The notes beneath the pieces were generated by a model. The model searched no databases and had not been told where the DNA came from. It saw only the letters and a program-made list of their open reading frames with translations. From an uncultured Oscillospiraceae bacterium (GTDB taxonomy: Bacteria > Bacillota > Clostridia > Oscillospirales > Oscillospiraceae): a stretch of 17,938 nucleotides of DNA. The DNA lies in the NCBI GenBank assembly GCA_934646175.1, contig CAKUEI010000029.1, positions 1-17,938 of the forward strand, in the 5' to 3' direction. Position numbers and translations under genes: made by a program. This document shows positions 6,426 through 14,113 of this stretch, in pieces (the stretch's first letter is position 1; every line of letters begins with the position of its first letter).

Positions 6426-7877
6426 ATGGAACTGTTTGAATTGACCGCTCTGCAGCTGGGGGAACAGATCCGCTCCGGCGCGGTGTCCATCCCGGAGGTC
6501 ACCCGGGCGGCGCTGGACGCCGCCAAGGCGAAAAATCAGGAGAACAACGCCTTCATCACTCTGACGGAAGCGGAGGCTCTTGCCCGGGCGGAGCAGCTTC
6601 AGAAAGGCGTGAAGGAGGCGGAAAGCCCCCTGTACGGCGTTCCCATGGCCTATAAGGACAACATCTGCACCAAAGGCGTGAAAACCACCTGTGCCAGCAA
6701 AATTCTGGGGGAATTTCAGCCGCCCTATGACGCAACGCTGGTGGAAAAACTGACCGGCGCCGGGGCAGTGAGCCTGGGCAAGCTGAATATGGACGAATTC
6801 GCCATGGGGTCCACCTCCGAGACTTCGTATTACGGCGCGGTAAAGAACCCGGTGAACCTCGCTCATGTGCCCGGCGGCAGCAGCGGCGGCGCGGCGGCTG
6901 CGGTAGCGGCTGGGGAATGCTGGTACACCATTGGCAGCGATACCGGCGGCTCCATCCGGCAGCCTGCCTCTTACTGCGGCGTCACCGGGATCAAACCCAC
7001 CTACGGGACGGTGAGCCGGTACGGCCTGATCGCCTATGCTTCTTCCCTCGATCAGATGGGACCGCTGGCAAAGGACGCGGCGGACTGCGCCGCGGTGTTG
7101 GACGCCATCATGGGAAAAGACCCGCGGGACGGCACCTCTCTGGACGGGATTTACGGGACCCTGCTGAAAAATCTGACCGGTGATATTGCCGGCATGACGG
7201 TAGGGGTCCCCGTGGATTGCTTCGGCGACGGGCTGGACGATACCGTGCGCCGTCAGGTGCTGGCAGTCACCGATGTACTGAAGGCTCGGGGAGCCAAGGT
7301 GCGGGAATTTTCTTTCCCGGTGATGCAGTATGTGGTGCCCACTTATTATATCATTGCTGCGGCTGAAGCCAGCAGCAACCTCTCCCGCTTCGATGGCGTA
7401 AAGTACGGCTGGCGGGCAGAAGGGTATGAGGATTTGACCGACCTCTACAATAAGACCCGCACCGAAGGATTTGGCGCAGAGGTAAAACGCCGTATTCTGT
7501 TGGGCACGTTTGTGCTGTCCACCGGGTACTATGATGCCTACTATAAAAAAGCGCTTCAGGTGAAGGCGGTGATCAAAAAGGCATTTGATGAGGCATTCCG
7601 TCAGTGCGACGTGATGCTGACGCCGGTGGCTCCCGCCACGGCGCCCAAACTGGGAGAGAGTCTTTCCGACCCGCTGCAGATGTACCTGAGCGATATCTAT
7701 ACGGTGTCGCTGAATCTGGCGGGGCTTCCCGGCATTTCGATCCCCTGCGGAAAAGATGCTTCCGGCCTGCCCATCGGCGCGCAGCTCATCGGTCCGGCAC
7801 TGGGGGAACAGAAGATTTTGAACGCGGCCCATGCCTTCCAGCTGGACACGGACTATCACAAGAAGGGGGAGTGCTGA
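6426..7877 (+). CDS. gatA: Asp-tRNA(Asn)/Glu-tRNA(Gln) amidotransferase subunit A
   Basis: This is the glutaminase subunit (483 residues from this start) of the amidase-signature family. It frees ammonia from glutamine and channels it to GatB. The catalytic Ser-cisSer-Lys set is present as K77 (Ala-Tyr-Lys-Asp-Asn), S152 (Pro-Gly-Gly-Ser-Ser-Gly-Gly) and S176 (Asp-Thr-Gly-Gly-Ser), with the same spacing as in characterised GatA. The C-terminal Pro-Gly-Ile-Ser-Ile-Pro-Cys-Gly and Gly-Ala-Gln-Leu-Ile-Gly motifs are also present. Three in-frame ATGs lie close together at 6411 (overlapping the gatC stop), 6420 and 6426. The last is chosen because AGAGGG ends six bases before it and the protein then begins Met-Glu-Leu, as many GatA proteins do. 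The 6411 start is possible through translational coupling and would add five residues. Confidence 0.95.
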   Translation: MELFELTALQLGEQIRSGAVSIPEVTRAALDAAKAKNQENNAFITLTEAEALARAEQLQKGVKEAESPLYGVPMAYKDNICTKGVKTTCASKILGEFQPPYDATLVEKLTGAGAVSLGKLNMDEFAMGSTSETSYYGAVKNPVNLAHVPGGSSGGAAAAVAAGECWYTIGSDTGGSIRQPASYCGVTGIKPTYGTVSRYGLIAYASSLDQMGPLAKDAADCAAVLDAIMGKDPRDGTSLDGIYGTLLKNLTGDIAGMTVGVPVDCFGDGLDDTVRRQVLAVTDVLKARGAKVREFSFPVMQYVVPTYYIIAAAEASSNLSRFDGVKYGWRAEGYEDLTDLYNKTRTEGFGAEVKRRILLGTFVLSTGYYDAYYKKALQVKAVIKKAFDEAFRQCDVMLTPVAPATAPKLGESLSDPLQMYLSDIYTVSLNLAGLPGISIPCGKDASGLPIGAQLIGPALGEQKILNAAHAFQLDTDYHKKGEC

Positions 7878-7878
7878 T

Positions 7879-9315
7879 ATGACGTGGGAAACGGTGATTG
7901 GCCTTGAGACCCATGTGGAGCTGGCTACCAAAACGAAGATTTTCTGCTCCTGCACCACTGCGTTTGGCGGCGCTCCCAACACCCATTGCTGCCCGGTGTG
8001 CACCGGTATGCCGGGGACCCTTCCGGTGGTGAACAAAAAAGTAGTGGAATTTGCCGCCCAAGCGGGACTGGCATTGAATTGCGAGATCACCCGGTACTGC
8101 AAGTTTGACCGGAAGAATTATTTCTATCCTGACTTGCCCAAAGCCTATCAGGTCTCTCAGCTGTACCTGCCGATTGCGGTGAATGGCAAGGTGCCCATCA
8201 AAACGGAAAGCGGACTGGAAAAGACCGTCCGCATTCACGAGCTGCATATGGAAGAGGACGCGGGCAAATTGGTGCACGACCCCTGGATCGACCAGACCAG
8301 GGCGGACTATAACCGCTGCGGCGTGCCGCTGATCGAGATCGTCACCGAGCCGGATTTCCGCAGTGCGGAAGAGGTCATCGCCTATCTGGAAAAGCTGAAG
8401 AGCACGCTGGAATATCTGGGCGTGTCCGACTGCAAGATGCAGGAAGGCTCTCTGCGGTGCGACGTGAACCTGTCGGTGCGCCCGGCGGGCAGCGAGGAAT
8501 TCGGCACCCGTACGGAAATGAAGAACCTAAACTCCTTCAAAGCTATTGCTCGGGCCATTGCCTATGAGGCGCAGCGGCAAGTGGAATTGATCGAAGAGGG
8601 CAAGCGGGTCGTGCAGGAGACCCGACGCTGGGATGAGAACAAGGATGCCACCTTCTCTATGCGCTCCAAGGAAAACGCGCAGGATTACCGCTATTTCCCG
8701 GAACCGGACATCCCACCGCTGGAGCTGACGGAAGCATACCTCCGCTCGCTGAAGGAACGGCAGCCGGAGATGGCGGAGCAGAAAATGATCCGCTATCAGA
8801 CGGAGTACAGCCTGCCTGCCTACGATACCGAGATGATCAGTGGCAGTAAGGCTATGGCGGATTTCTTTGAGGCGTCGGTGGCTTTGGGCGCACCTCCCAA
8901 AGAGGTGGCCAACTGGATCATGGGCCAGGTCATGCGCCAGCTTTCTGCGAAAGGCGTGGAAGCCAAAGATATGCCCCTGTCTCCCAAAACTCTGTGCCGG
9001 CTGATCGCCTTGGTGCAGGAGGGCAAGCTGAACCGCAACACGGCGGTGAAGGTGTTTGACGCGGTGTTCGACACCGACGGCGACGTGGACGCCTATGTGG
9101 CAGAGCACGGGCTGGAGCAGGTCTCGGACAGCGGGCTGGTGCTGGAAGCGGTGGAAAAGGTCTTTGCCGCCAACCCGAAGAGCATCGAGGATTACCGAGC
9201 GGGAAAACAGAAAGCGTTCGGCTTCCTGGTGGGACAGACCATGCGGGAACTGAAGGGCAAAGCAGACCCCAAGGTGGTCAACGAGACCATCCGGGAGAAA
9301 CTGGAACAAATGTAA
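7879..9315 (+). CDS. gatB: Asp-tRNA(Asn)/Glu-tRNA(Gln) amidotransferase subunit B
   Basis: This 478-residue subunit binds the mischarged tRNA, phosphorylates the side-chain carboxylate with ATP and amidates it. The N-terminal signature Val-Ile-Gly-Leu-Glu-Thr-His-Val-Glu-Leu is followed by a zinc-site cysteine set (C23/C25 and C38/C41 region, ending Cys-Pro-Val-Cys). The cradle domain continues with Leu-His-Met-Glu-Glu-Asp-Ala-Gly-Lys, Asp-Tyr-Asn-Arg-Cys-Gly-Val-Pro-Leu-Ile-Glu and Arg-Cys-Asp-Val-Asn. The C-terminal third is the helical plus YqeY-type tRNA-binding region. The ATG at 7879 is just after the gatA stop, with GGGGGAG seven bases upstream. An in-frame extension into gatA (to 7831) is rejected because it lacks the family N-terminus. 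A strong terminator follows at once, so gatB ends the operon. All three subunits look intact. Confidence 0.96.
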   Translation: MTWETVIGLETHVELATKTKIFCSCTTAFGGAPNTHCCPVCTGMPGTLPVVNKKVVEFAAQAGLALNCEITRYCKFDRKNYFYPDLPKAYQVSQLYLPIAVNGKVPIKTESGLEKTVRIHELHMEEDAGKLVHDPWIDQTRADYNRCGVPLIEIVTEPDFRSAEEVIAYLEKLKSTLEYLGVSDCKMQEGSLRCDVNLSVRPAGSEEFGTRTEMKNLNSFKAIARAIAYEAQRQVELIEEGKRVVQETRRWDENKDATFSMRSKENAQDYRYFPEPDIPPLELTEAYLRSLKERQPEMAEQKMIRYQTEYSLPAYDTEMISGSKAMADFFEASVALGAPPKEVANWIMGQVMRQLSAKGVEAKDMPLSPKTLCRLIALVQEGKLNRNTAVKVFDAVFDTDGDVDAYVAEHGLEQVSDSGLVLEAVEKVFAANPKSIEDYRAGKQKAFGFLVGQTMRELKGKADPKVVNETIREKLEQM

Positions 9316-9319
9316 AAAG

Positions 9320-9354
9320 ATCGGAGCGGCCGGAAGAGGCCGCTCCGATTTTTT
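9320..9354 (+). terminator. Intrinsic terminator after gatB
   Basis: A 12-bp perfect stem (9320-9331 with 9338-9349) has a GGAAGA loop and ends in six T residues, 5 bp after the gatB stop. It separates the aspS-gatCAB operon from the dcw cluster. Confidence 0.96.
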
Positions 9355-9491
9355 CTGTCCTCTGGCCCGAAAACAGGCTTCGGAACAGGCGGTTTCCCAT
9401 GGGTTACATAAAGAAATGGAAGAAAATAGGGGGCGAAACGGGGAGAGCTTGCATTTCAAGGCTTTCGCGGAAATTATTTTTCAAAAAGGTA

Positions 9492-9520
9492 TTGATTTTT
9501 TGATACACTCCCTCTATAAT
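9492..9520 (+). promoter_or_regulatory. Predicted sigma-A promoter of the dcw cluster (Pmra)
   Basis: A -35 TTGATT (9492-9497) and a perfect -10 TATAAT (9515-9520) are separated by 17 bases. The start is predicted near 9527, leaving a 60-base leader that contains the MraZ repeats. The rest of 9355-9586 holds no gene I can support. Confidence 0.82.
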
Positions 9521-9529
9521 GGAAGCATA

Positions 9530-9580
9530 AAGTGGGTTGAAGTGGTGGAAAGTGCACCAAAATACCAGCGAAGTGGAGGG
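9530..9580 (+). promoter_or_regulatory. Predicted MraZ operator: AAGTG direct repeats
   Basis: Three AAGTG-starting decamers stand head to tail at exactly 10-bp period: AAGTGGGTTG (9530-9539), AAGTGGTGGA (9540-9549) and AAGTGCACCA (9550-9559). A fourth, AAGTGGAGGG (9571-9580), is offset by one base and contains the mraZ ribosome site. MraZ is known to bind GTGG-type direct repeats with one-turn spacing just downstream of its own promoter. Position and period fit autoregulation; binding is inferred. Confidence 0.75.
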
Positions 9581-9586
9581 AATGAC

Positions 9587-10003
9587 ATGACCGGCACCTA
9601 TGAGCACAGCTTGGATGCCAAGGGCCGTCTGTTCATTCCCGCCAAGCTCCGGGAGGAACTGGGCGGTGTGTTCTACCTGGCCATGGGCATTGACCAGTGC
9701 CTTGCCATCTACCCGCAGGAGACCTGGGCGAAGTTTACGGAAAAGTTTGCTTCCCTTCCCATGAGCCAGTCAAAGGCCATGCGCCCCCTGTTCGCCAACG
9801 CCACCAAGTGTGAGCTGGACGCGCAGGGCCGAATCGTCATTCCTCAGAAGCTGCGTACCTATGCCGGGCTGGAAAAAGAAGCCGTGATCATCGGCGTGAA
9901 TGACCGGGCCGAGATCTGGAGCGCGGCGGCCTGGCAGGCCCAGGAAGAGGAAGAGATGACGCCGGAGAAGATGTCCGCCGTTATGGCGGAGTTGGGCTTC
10001 TGA
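9587..10003 (+). CDS. mraZ: Transcriptional regulator MraZ
   Basis: This 138-residue DNA-binding protein is the first gene of the division and cell-wall cluster. It has two tandem SpoVT/AbrB-like halves, each with the Asp-x-x-Gly-Arg signature: D10-A-K-G-R14 followed by Leu-Phe-Ile-Pro, and D78-A-Q-G-R82 followed by Ile-Val-Ile-Pro. It forms a ring that binds direct repeats ahead of its own gene and represses the cluster in bacteria tested. The ATG at 9587 has GGAGGG at 9575-9580 and the family N-terminus (Thr-Gly-Thr-Tyr-Glu-His-Ser-Leu-Asp). A longer in-frame start at 9416 lies upstream of the promoter and is rejected. The C-terminal tail is Glu-rich. rsmH follows with a gap of only 14 bp. 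Confidence 0.96.
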   Translation: MTGTYEHSLDAKGRLFIPAKLREELGGVFYLAMGIDQCLAIYPQETWAKFTEKFASLPMSQSKAMRPLFANATKCELDAQGRIVIPQKLRTYAGLEKEAVIIGVNDRAEIWSAAAWQAQEEEEMTPEKMSAVMAELGF

Positions 10004-10017
10004 GCATGGAGGGGACG

Positions 10018-10947
10018 ATGTTTACCCACCGGCCCGTGCTGCTGGACGAATGCCTCGAGGGGCTGAAGATCAAACCGGACGGAGTCTATGTGGACGGCAC
10101 GCTGGGCCGTGCGGGCCATTCCATGAGGATCGCGGAGCGGCTCACCACCGGGCGGCTCATCTGCATCGACCGGGATGACGCAGCGCTGGAAGCGGCGAAG
10201 GACAAGCTGGCAGCCTATCAGGACAAGGTCACCCTGCTGCACGGCAACTTTTCCGACCTTGATCGGCTTTTAACGGAAGCGAACGTCCCTGCGGCGGACG
10301 GAATGCTTTTTGATTTGGGGGTTTCCTCCCCCCAGCTGGATGACCCGGAGCGGGGATTCTCCTACCAGCACGACGCGCCCCTTGACATGCGCATGGACCG
10401 CAGTGAAGGGCTGACCGCGGGAGTCGTGGTCAACGAATGGCCGAAGGAAGAACTGAAGCGCATCCTTCGGGACTACGGAGAGGAGCGGTACGCCGGCCCC
10501 ATTGCCGCCGCCATTGTGCGGAGGCGGGAAGAAGCACCGATCCGCACCACCCTGCAGCTGGTGGATGTGATCAAAAGCGCCATGCCGGCGTCGGCTCTGC
10601 GGGAAAAACAGCACCCCGCCAAGCGCAGCTTTCAGGGTATCCGCATTGCGGTGAACGGAGAACTGGACGCGGTGGAGACCATGCTGAAAGAAGCGGTGCC
10701 CCGGTTAAATCCCGGCGGCCGCCTTTGCGTGATTACTTTTCACTCACTGGAAGACCGGATTGTGAAATCGGGAATGGCAGAGTGGGCCAAGGGCTGCACG
10801 TGTCCGCCGGATTTCCCGGTGTGCGTCTGCGGAAAGAAACCGATGGTGAAGCTGATCACCAAAAAGCCCATCATTTCCGGCGAGAAAGAACTTGCGGAAA
10901 ACCCCCGCGCCCGCAGCGCAAAGCTGCGCATTGCAGAGAAACTTTGA
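10018..10947 (+). CDS. rsmH: 16S rRNA (cytosine-1402-N4)-methyltransferase RsmH
   Basis: This 309-residue SAM-dependent enzyme (formerly MraW) methylates C1402 in the decoding centre of 16S rRNA. The SAM motif is Asp-Gly-Thr-Leu-Gly-Arg-Ala-Gly-His-Ser from D26, where many relatives have Gly-Gly-Gly. It is followed by an acidic ribose-binding strand (Cys-Ile-Asp-Arg-Asp). The family signature Leu-Gly-Val-Ser-Ser-Pro-Gln-Leu-Asp, then Arg-Gly-Phe-Ser-Tyr and Pro-Leu-Asp-Met-Arg-Met-Asp, is intact, as is Ile-Thr-Phe-His-Ser-Leu-Glu-Asp-Arg late in the protein. The ATG at 10018 gives the standard N-terminus (Met-Phe-Thr-His-Arg-Pro-Val-Leu-Leu) and follows GGAGG at 10008-10012. An ATG at 10006 would add four residues and lacks its own ribosome site. 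It is second in the cluster, as usual. Confidence 0.96.
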   Translation: MFTHRPVLLDECLEGLKIKPDGVYVDGTLGRAGHSMRIAERLTTGRLICIDRDDAALEAAKDKLAAYQDKVTLLHGNFSDLDRLLTEANVPAADGMLFDLGVSSPQLDDPERGFSYQHDAPLDMRMDRSEGLTAGVVVNEWPKEELKRILRDYGEERYAGPIAAAIVRRREEAPIRTTLQLVDVIKSAMPASALREKQHPAKRSFQGIRIAVNGELDAVETMLKEAVPRLNPGGRLCVITFHSLEDRIVKSGMAEWAKGCTCPPDFPVCVCGKKPMVKLITKKPIISGEKELAENPRARSAKLRIAEKL

Positions 10948-10948
10948 C

Positions 10949-10985
10949 GGGACAGGCTGTCCCTTTGGATTTGAGAGATTTGAGA
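10949..10985 (+). other. Small hairpin and 9-bp tandem repeat between rsmH and ftsL
   Basis: A short stem GGGACA/TGTCCC (10949-10954 with 10958-10963) with a 3-base loop is followed by two perfect copies of GATTTGAGA (10968-10976 and 10977-10985), which lead into the ftsL ribosome site. The hairpin is too weak to call a terminator. A related GATTTTGAGATTGAG lies after mraY at about 16669. Confidence 0.45.
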
Positions 10986-11001
10986 GAAAGGCGTGATTCC
11001 T

Positions 11002-11556
11002 GTGGCCTCCGTACAGCATAGGCGCAGAACTGCAACCTATTCGTCCTATGGAAACGCGGCGCTGGCGCCCGATTACGATTCTACCGCCGCTCTGCCCCGC
11101 CGTCAGGAGGTACTGACGCCCCGACCGAAGGTGCAGGTGCGTGAACGGGCTGTAGCCCGGCCTCAGGTACAGGTACGGGAGGCTGGTGCGGTGTCCCCCT
11201 TCGCGGTGGTGGGCTTTCTGGCCGTTGGGATCTTCGCAGTGCTTCTGCTGATGAGCTACATCCAGCTGACGGCCCTGACCGATCAGGCCGCCAATCTGCG
11301 CAGCGACCTCACCGCGCTGGAGCAGGAGGAAGACCGGCTGACCGCTCAGTACGAGCGGGTGTTTGATGCCGCAAGCCTGCAGGAGGCAGTGGGCAGCACC
11401 ATGTCCAAACCCACCAACGATCAGTATGTTTACATCGACCTTTCGGAGGACGACAACGTAGTGCTCTATGGGCAGGAGGAAAAGGTGTCCGGCCCGGCGG
11501 GCCTCCTGGCCGGCGCGAAAGAGATCGTGGGCAACATTGTGGACTATTTCCGCTGA
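11002..11556 (+). CDS. ftsL: FtsL-like cell division protein
   Basis: This 184-residue bitopic membrane protein is identified mainly by topology and position between rsmH and the division transpeptidase. A long basic cytoplasmic N-terminus (1-66) is followed by one transmembrane helix (about 67-87). A Leu- and charge-rich coiled-coil stretch (about 88-122, Leu-Arg-Ser-Asp-Leu-Thr-Ala-Leu-Glu-Gln-Glu) and an extracytoplasmic tail come next. FtsL with DivIC/FtsB scaffolds FtsW and the transpeptidase at the septum. The N-terminus carries a near-duplicate octapeptide (Arg-Pro-Lys/Gln-Val-Gln-Val-Arg-Glu at 41-48 and 53-60). The GTG at 11002 is favoured since GAGAAAGG ends ten bases upstream; a GTG at 10993 is only one base from it. 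Overall sequence conservation is low in this family. The extracytoplasmic tail beyond the coiled coil (about 60 residues) is longer than in typical FtsL. Confidence 0.75.
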   Translation: MASVQHRRRTATYSSYGNAALAPDYDSTAALPRRQEVLTPRPKVQVRERAVARPQVQVREAGAVSPFAVVGFLAVGIFAVLLLMSYIQLTALTDQAANLRSDLTALEQEEDRLTAQYERVFDAASLQEAVGSTMSKPTNDQYVYIDLSEDDNVVLYGQEEKVSGPAGLLAGAKEIVGNIVDYFR

Positions 11557-11610
11557 GCATCGCATAAGCTCAACCAGCAAAAAAGACCCCAATACGAAAG
11601 AGAAAGAAAC

Positions 11611-11645
11611 GGGCGTAAGAAATGGGATTTTCTTACGCCCCTTTT
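11611..11645 (+). terminator. Terminator-like hairpin between ftsL and spoVD
   Basis: A 12-bp perfect stem GGGCGTAAGAAA/TTTCTTACGCCC (11611-11622 with 11629-11640) has a 6-base loop and is followed by CTTTT. ACGAAAG further upstream (about 11594-11600) can pair with CTTTTCGT to extend the structure across an internal loop. The T tract is short, so partial termination, attenuation or an RNA-processing structure are all possible. Confidence 0.65.
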
Positions 11646-11685
11646 CGTACAGAAGAGTACCCTACACCCTGGAAAGGAGAACGGC

Positions 11686-14082
11686 ATGGAACGGGAACCG
11701 CGAAACAGAAAGAATAGCCGCGACGGGCGGGCCAACCGCATCATCCTGATCCGCACGGTTTCTTTGATGTGCCTGTGCGGCATCGTCCTGTTTGTGCCGC
11801 TGCTCGCCCGGCTCTGGAAGATCTCCATCGTGGACCACGAGCGGTACAAGACCGCCGCCATCGATCAGCAGACCCGGGACGTGGAGGTCTCCGCCTCCCG
11901 CGGGAAGATCTATGACGCCACGGGCAACACCCTGGCCCTGTCCGCCACGGTGTATAACCTGATTCTCTCTCCCCGAGATGTGGTGTCCGGCACCAGCCTT
12001 TCCAAAAGCGACTTTGCCTCCACGGAGGAATATCAGGCGGTCATGAACGATCCAGACCGGAAAGAGGCGGCCCTGAATGCTAAGGTGGAGGAACGGCGCA
12101 AGTTGATCGTGGACGGTCTGGTAGAGCTTCTGGATCTGGACCGGGAGCAGCTGGAAACGCGGATGCTGAAGACCAATTCCGCCTATGAGATCCTGAAAAA
12201 GAACATTGAGGAAGAGGACGCGGAAAAGCTGCGGGAATTCATCAGCGAAAATAAGCTGGGGCTGGGCCTTTACCTCACCCCGGGCACCAAGCGGTATTAC
12301 CCATACGGAAACTTGGCAAGCCAGGTAATCGGCTTTGTGAACGACAACGGCGGCGCATACGGCCTGGAGGCCATTTATGACGACGAGTTGTCCGGGCAGG
12401 CCGGGCGAGTGGTGACCGCCAAAAACGCCAAGGGCACGGAAATGGAGAGCAGCTACTCCAACTATGTGGACGCGGTGGACGGCAGCAGCCTGCACCTGAC
12501 GATCGACAGCACCATCCAGTCCTACGCGGAGCAGGTGGTGCGCGAGGGCATCGAGCAGTACGATGTACAGAACGGCGGCATCTGCATTGTCATGAACCCC
12601 AAGACCGGTGCCATCTATGCCATGGTCAGCATTCCGGACTATGATCTGAACGACCCCTCCGCCATCTATGACGGCTCCCTGAAAGCGGGGCTGGAGAAGA
12701 TGAAGGGGGATTCCACCACCACGGACGAGGCCTATCAGGACGCGGTGACCGCCGCCCGGGCCGCCCAGTGGCGCAGCAAGGCGCTGAACGACGCCTACGA
12801 GCCCGGCTCCACCTTCAAGTCCGTGGTGCTTTCCGCCGCACTGGAGGAGGGTGTGGTGTCCGAATCGGACACCTTCTACTGCCCCGGCTATGCCATCGTA
12901 AACGGCCAGCGCATCAACTGCTCTAAGCACGCGGGCCACGGGACGCAGACGTTGGCGCAGGCAGTGGCCAACTCCTGCAACCCGGCCTTCATCACCATCG
13001 GCCAGCGGCTGGGGGCGGAAAAATTCTATCAGTACTTCACGGATTTCGGTATGAAGAACTATACCGGCATCGACCTGCAGGGCGAGGCATTGGGTACTGT
13101 GTGGGATGAGGACTACTTCACCTCTGCAGAGGGCTTCCTCTCTCTGGCGACGGCGTCCTTCGGCCAGCGCTTTACAGTCACGCCCATTCAGATGATCACC
13201 GCCTTTTCCGCCACCATCAACGGCGGGAATCTGGTGCAGCCCTACGTGGTGGACAGTGTAACAGACAGCAGCGGCAATGTAGTCAGCAAGACGGAGACCA
13301 CGGTGGCGCGGCAGGTCATCAGTGAAGAGACCAGTAAAAAAGTGCGCACGATTCTGGAGGGCGTTGTAGCCAACGGCAGCGGCCGGAATGCCTACGTGGC
13401 CGGATACCGCATCGGCGGAAAGACCGGCACGTCGGAGACCAAGGTGAAGGATGAATTCGTGGTGTCCTTCATGGGCTTTGCCCCGGCCAACGACCCGGAG
13501 ATCATTGTACTGCTGGCCTATGATACGCCGAAGGTGAAGTCTCCGGGCAGCAACTACTGCACCACCGGCACCTATATCAGCGGCGGCCAGATGGCCGCCC
13601 CCAAGGTGGGCAGCCTGATCGCCCAGATTTTGGACTACATGGGTGTGGAAAAGGTCTACAGCTCCGGCGAGACATCGCAGGCGGACGTTACCATGCCGCG
13701 CCTTACCGGCAAGAGCCTTTCCGAAGCGGAGGCCGCCCTCAATAAGGTGGGACTGAAGTTCCGCAAGGTGGGCAGCGGCACCAGCGTCACCGGGCAGATC
13801 CCGGCGGCGGGCAGTACCATCCCGGGGGGCAGCGAAGTGGTGCTATACCTGGGGGAGGATGCGCCCACGGACCTTGTCACCGTGCCCAATGTGGCCGGAA
13901 AATCTCTGGACAGCGCAAAGGCCGAGTTGGAAGCGGCGGGGCTGTACCTGCGCGCCAATGGCATCAGCGGCACAAATGACGGCAGAAGCGTGGCCACCAG
14001 CCAGTCAGTGGAGGCGGGCACCCAGGCGGCGCGCGGCACAGTAGTTGAAGTTTCCTTCGTGGATACCAGTATTTCAGATTAA
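11686..14082 (+). CDS. Class B penicillin-binding protein with two PASTA domains (SpoVD/PBP2-type)
   Basis: This is a 798-residue membrane-anchored D,D-transpeptidase that crosslinks septal or spore-cortex peptidoglycan. It has a short cytoplasmic tail, one transmembrane helix (about 20-43), a PBP-dimer/pedestal domain (about 60-240) and a transpeptidase domain (about 270-650). The catalytic motifs are S375-T-F-K378, S430-C-N432 and K579-T-G581. Two PASTA domains close the protein (about 667-723 and 731-792). The ATG at 11686 has AAAGGAG six bases upstream. Two clostridial relatives share this plan: SpoVD (spore cortex) and the vegetative division PBP2B/PbpX type. The place beside ftsW in the main dcw cluster means it may serve vegetative division. 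Clostridia often have one such gene here annotated spoVD, so no symbol is assigned. A terminator-like hairpin separates it from ftsL. Confidence 0.92.
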   Translation: MEREPRNRKNSRDGRANRIILIRTVSLMCLCGIVLFVPLLARLWKISIVDHERYKTAAIDQQTRDVEVSASRGKIYDATGNTLALSATVYNLILSPRDVVSGTSLSKSDFASTEEYQAVMNDPDRKEAALNAKVEERRKLIVDGLVELLDLDREQLETRMLKTNSAYEILKKNIEEEDAEKLREFISENKLGLGLYLTPGTKRYYPYGNLASQVIGFVNDNGGAYGLEAIYDDELSGQAGRVVTAKNAKGTEMESSYSNYVDAVDGSSLHLTIDSTIQSYAEQVVREGIEQYDVQNGGICIVMNPKTGAIYAMVSIPDYDLNDPSAIYDGSLKAGLEKMKGDSTTTDEAYQDAVTAARAAQWRSKALNDAYEPGSTFKSVVLSAALEEGVVSESDTFYCPGYAIVNGQRINCSKHAGHGTQTLAQAVANSCNPAFITIGQRLGAEKFYQYFTDFGMKNYTGIDLQGEALGTVWDEDYFTSAEGFLSLATASFGQRFTVTPIQMITAFSATINGGNLVQPYVVDSVTDSSGNVVSKTETTVARQVISEETSKKVRTILEGVVANGSGRNAYVAGYRIGGKTGTSETKVKDEFVVSFMGFAPANDPEIIVLLAYDTPKVKSPGSNYCTTGTYISGGQMAAPKVGSLIAQILDYMGVEKVYSSGETSQADVTMPRLTGKSLSEAEAALNKVGLKFRKVGSGTSVTGQIPAAGSTIPGGSEVVLYLGEDAPTDLVTVPNVAGKSLDSAKAELEAAGLYLRANGISGTNDGRSVATSQSVEAGTQAARGTVVEVSFVDTSISD

Positions 14083-14113
14083 GTAGGACTGAAAACCCGC
14101 AGGGGGTGATAGC

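Noticed and set aside
6234..8102. A 622-codon open frame on the minus strand opposite gatA
   Set aside because: It lies antisense to gatC, gatA and gatB, whose catalytic motifs are intact. Its protein is His-, Arg- and Gln-rich with no domain pattern, as expected of a codon-bias shadow in GC-rich DNA.
9416..9586. Longer MraZ beginning at 9416
   Set aside because: The start lies upstream of the predicted promoter, and the extension reads through the -10 box and MraZ repeats.
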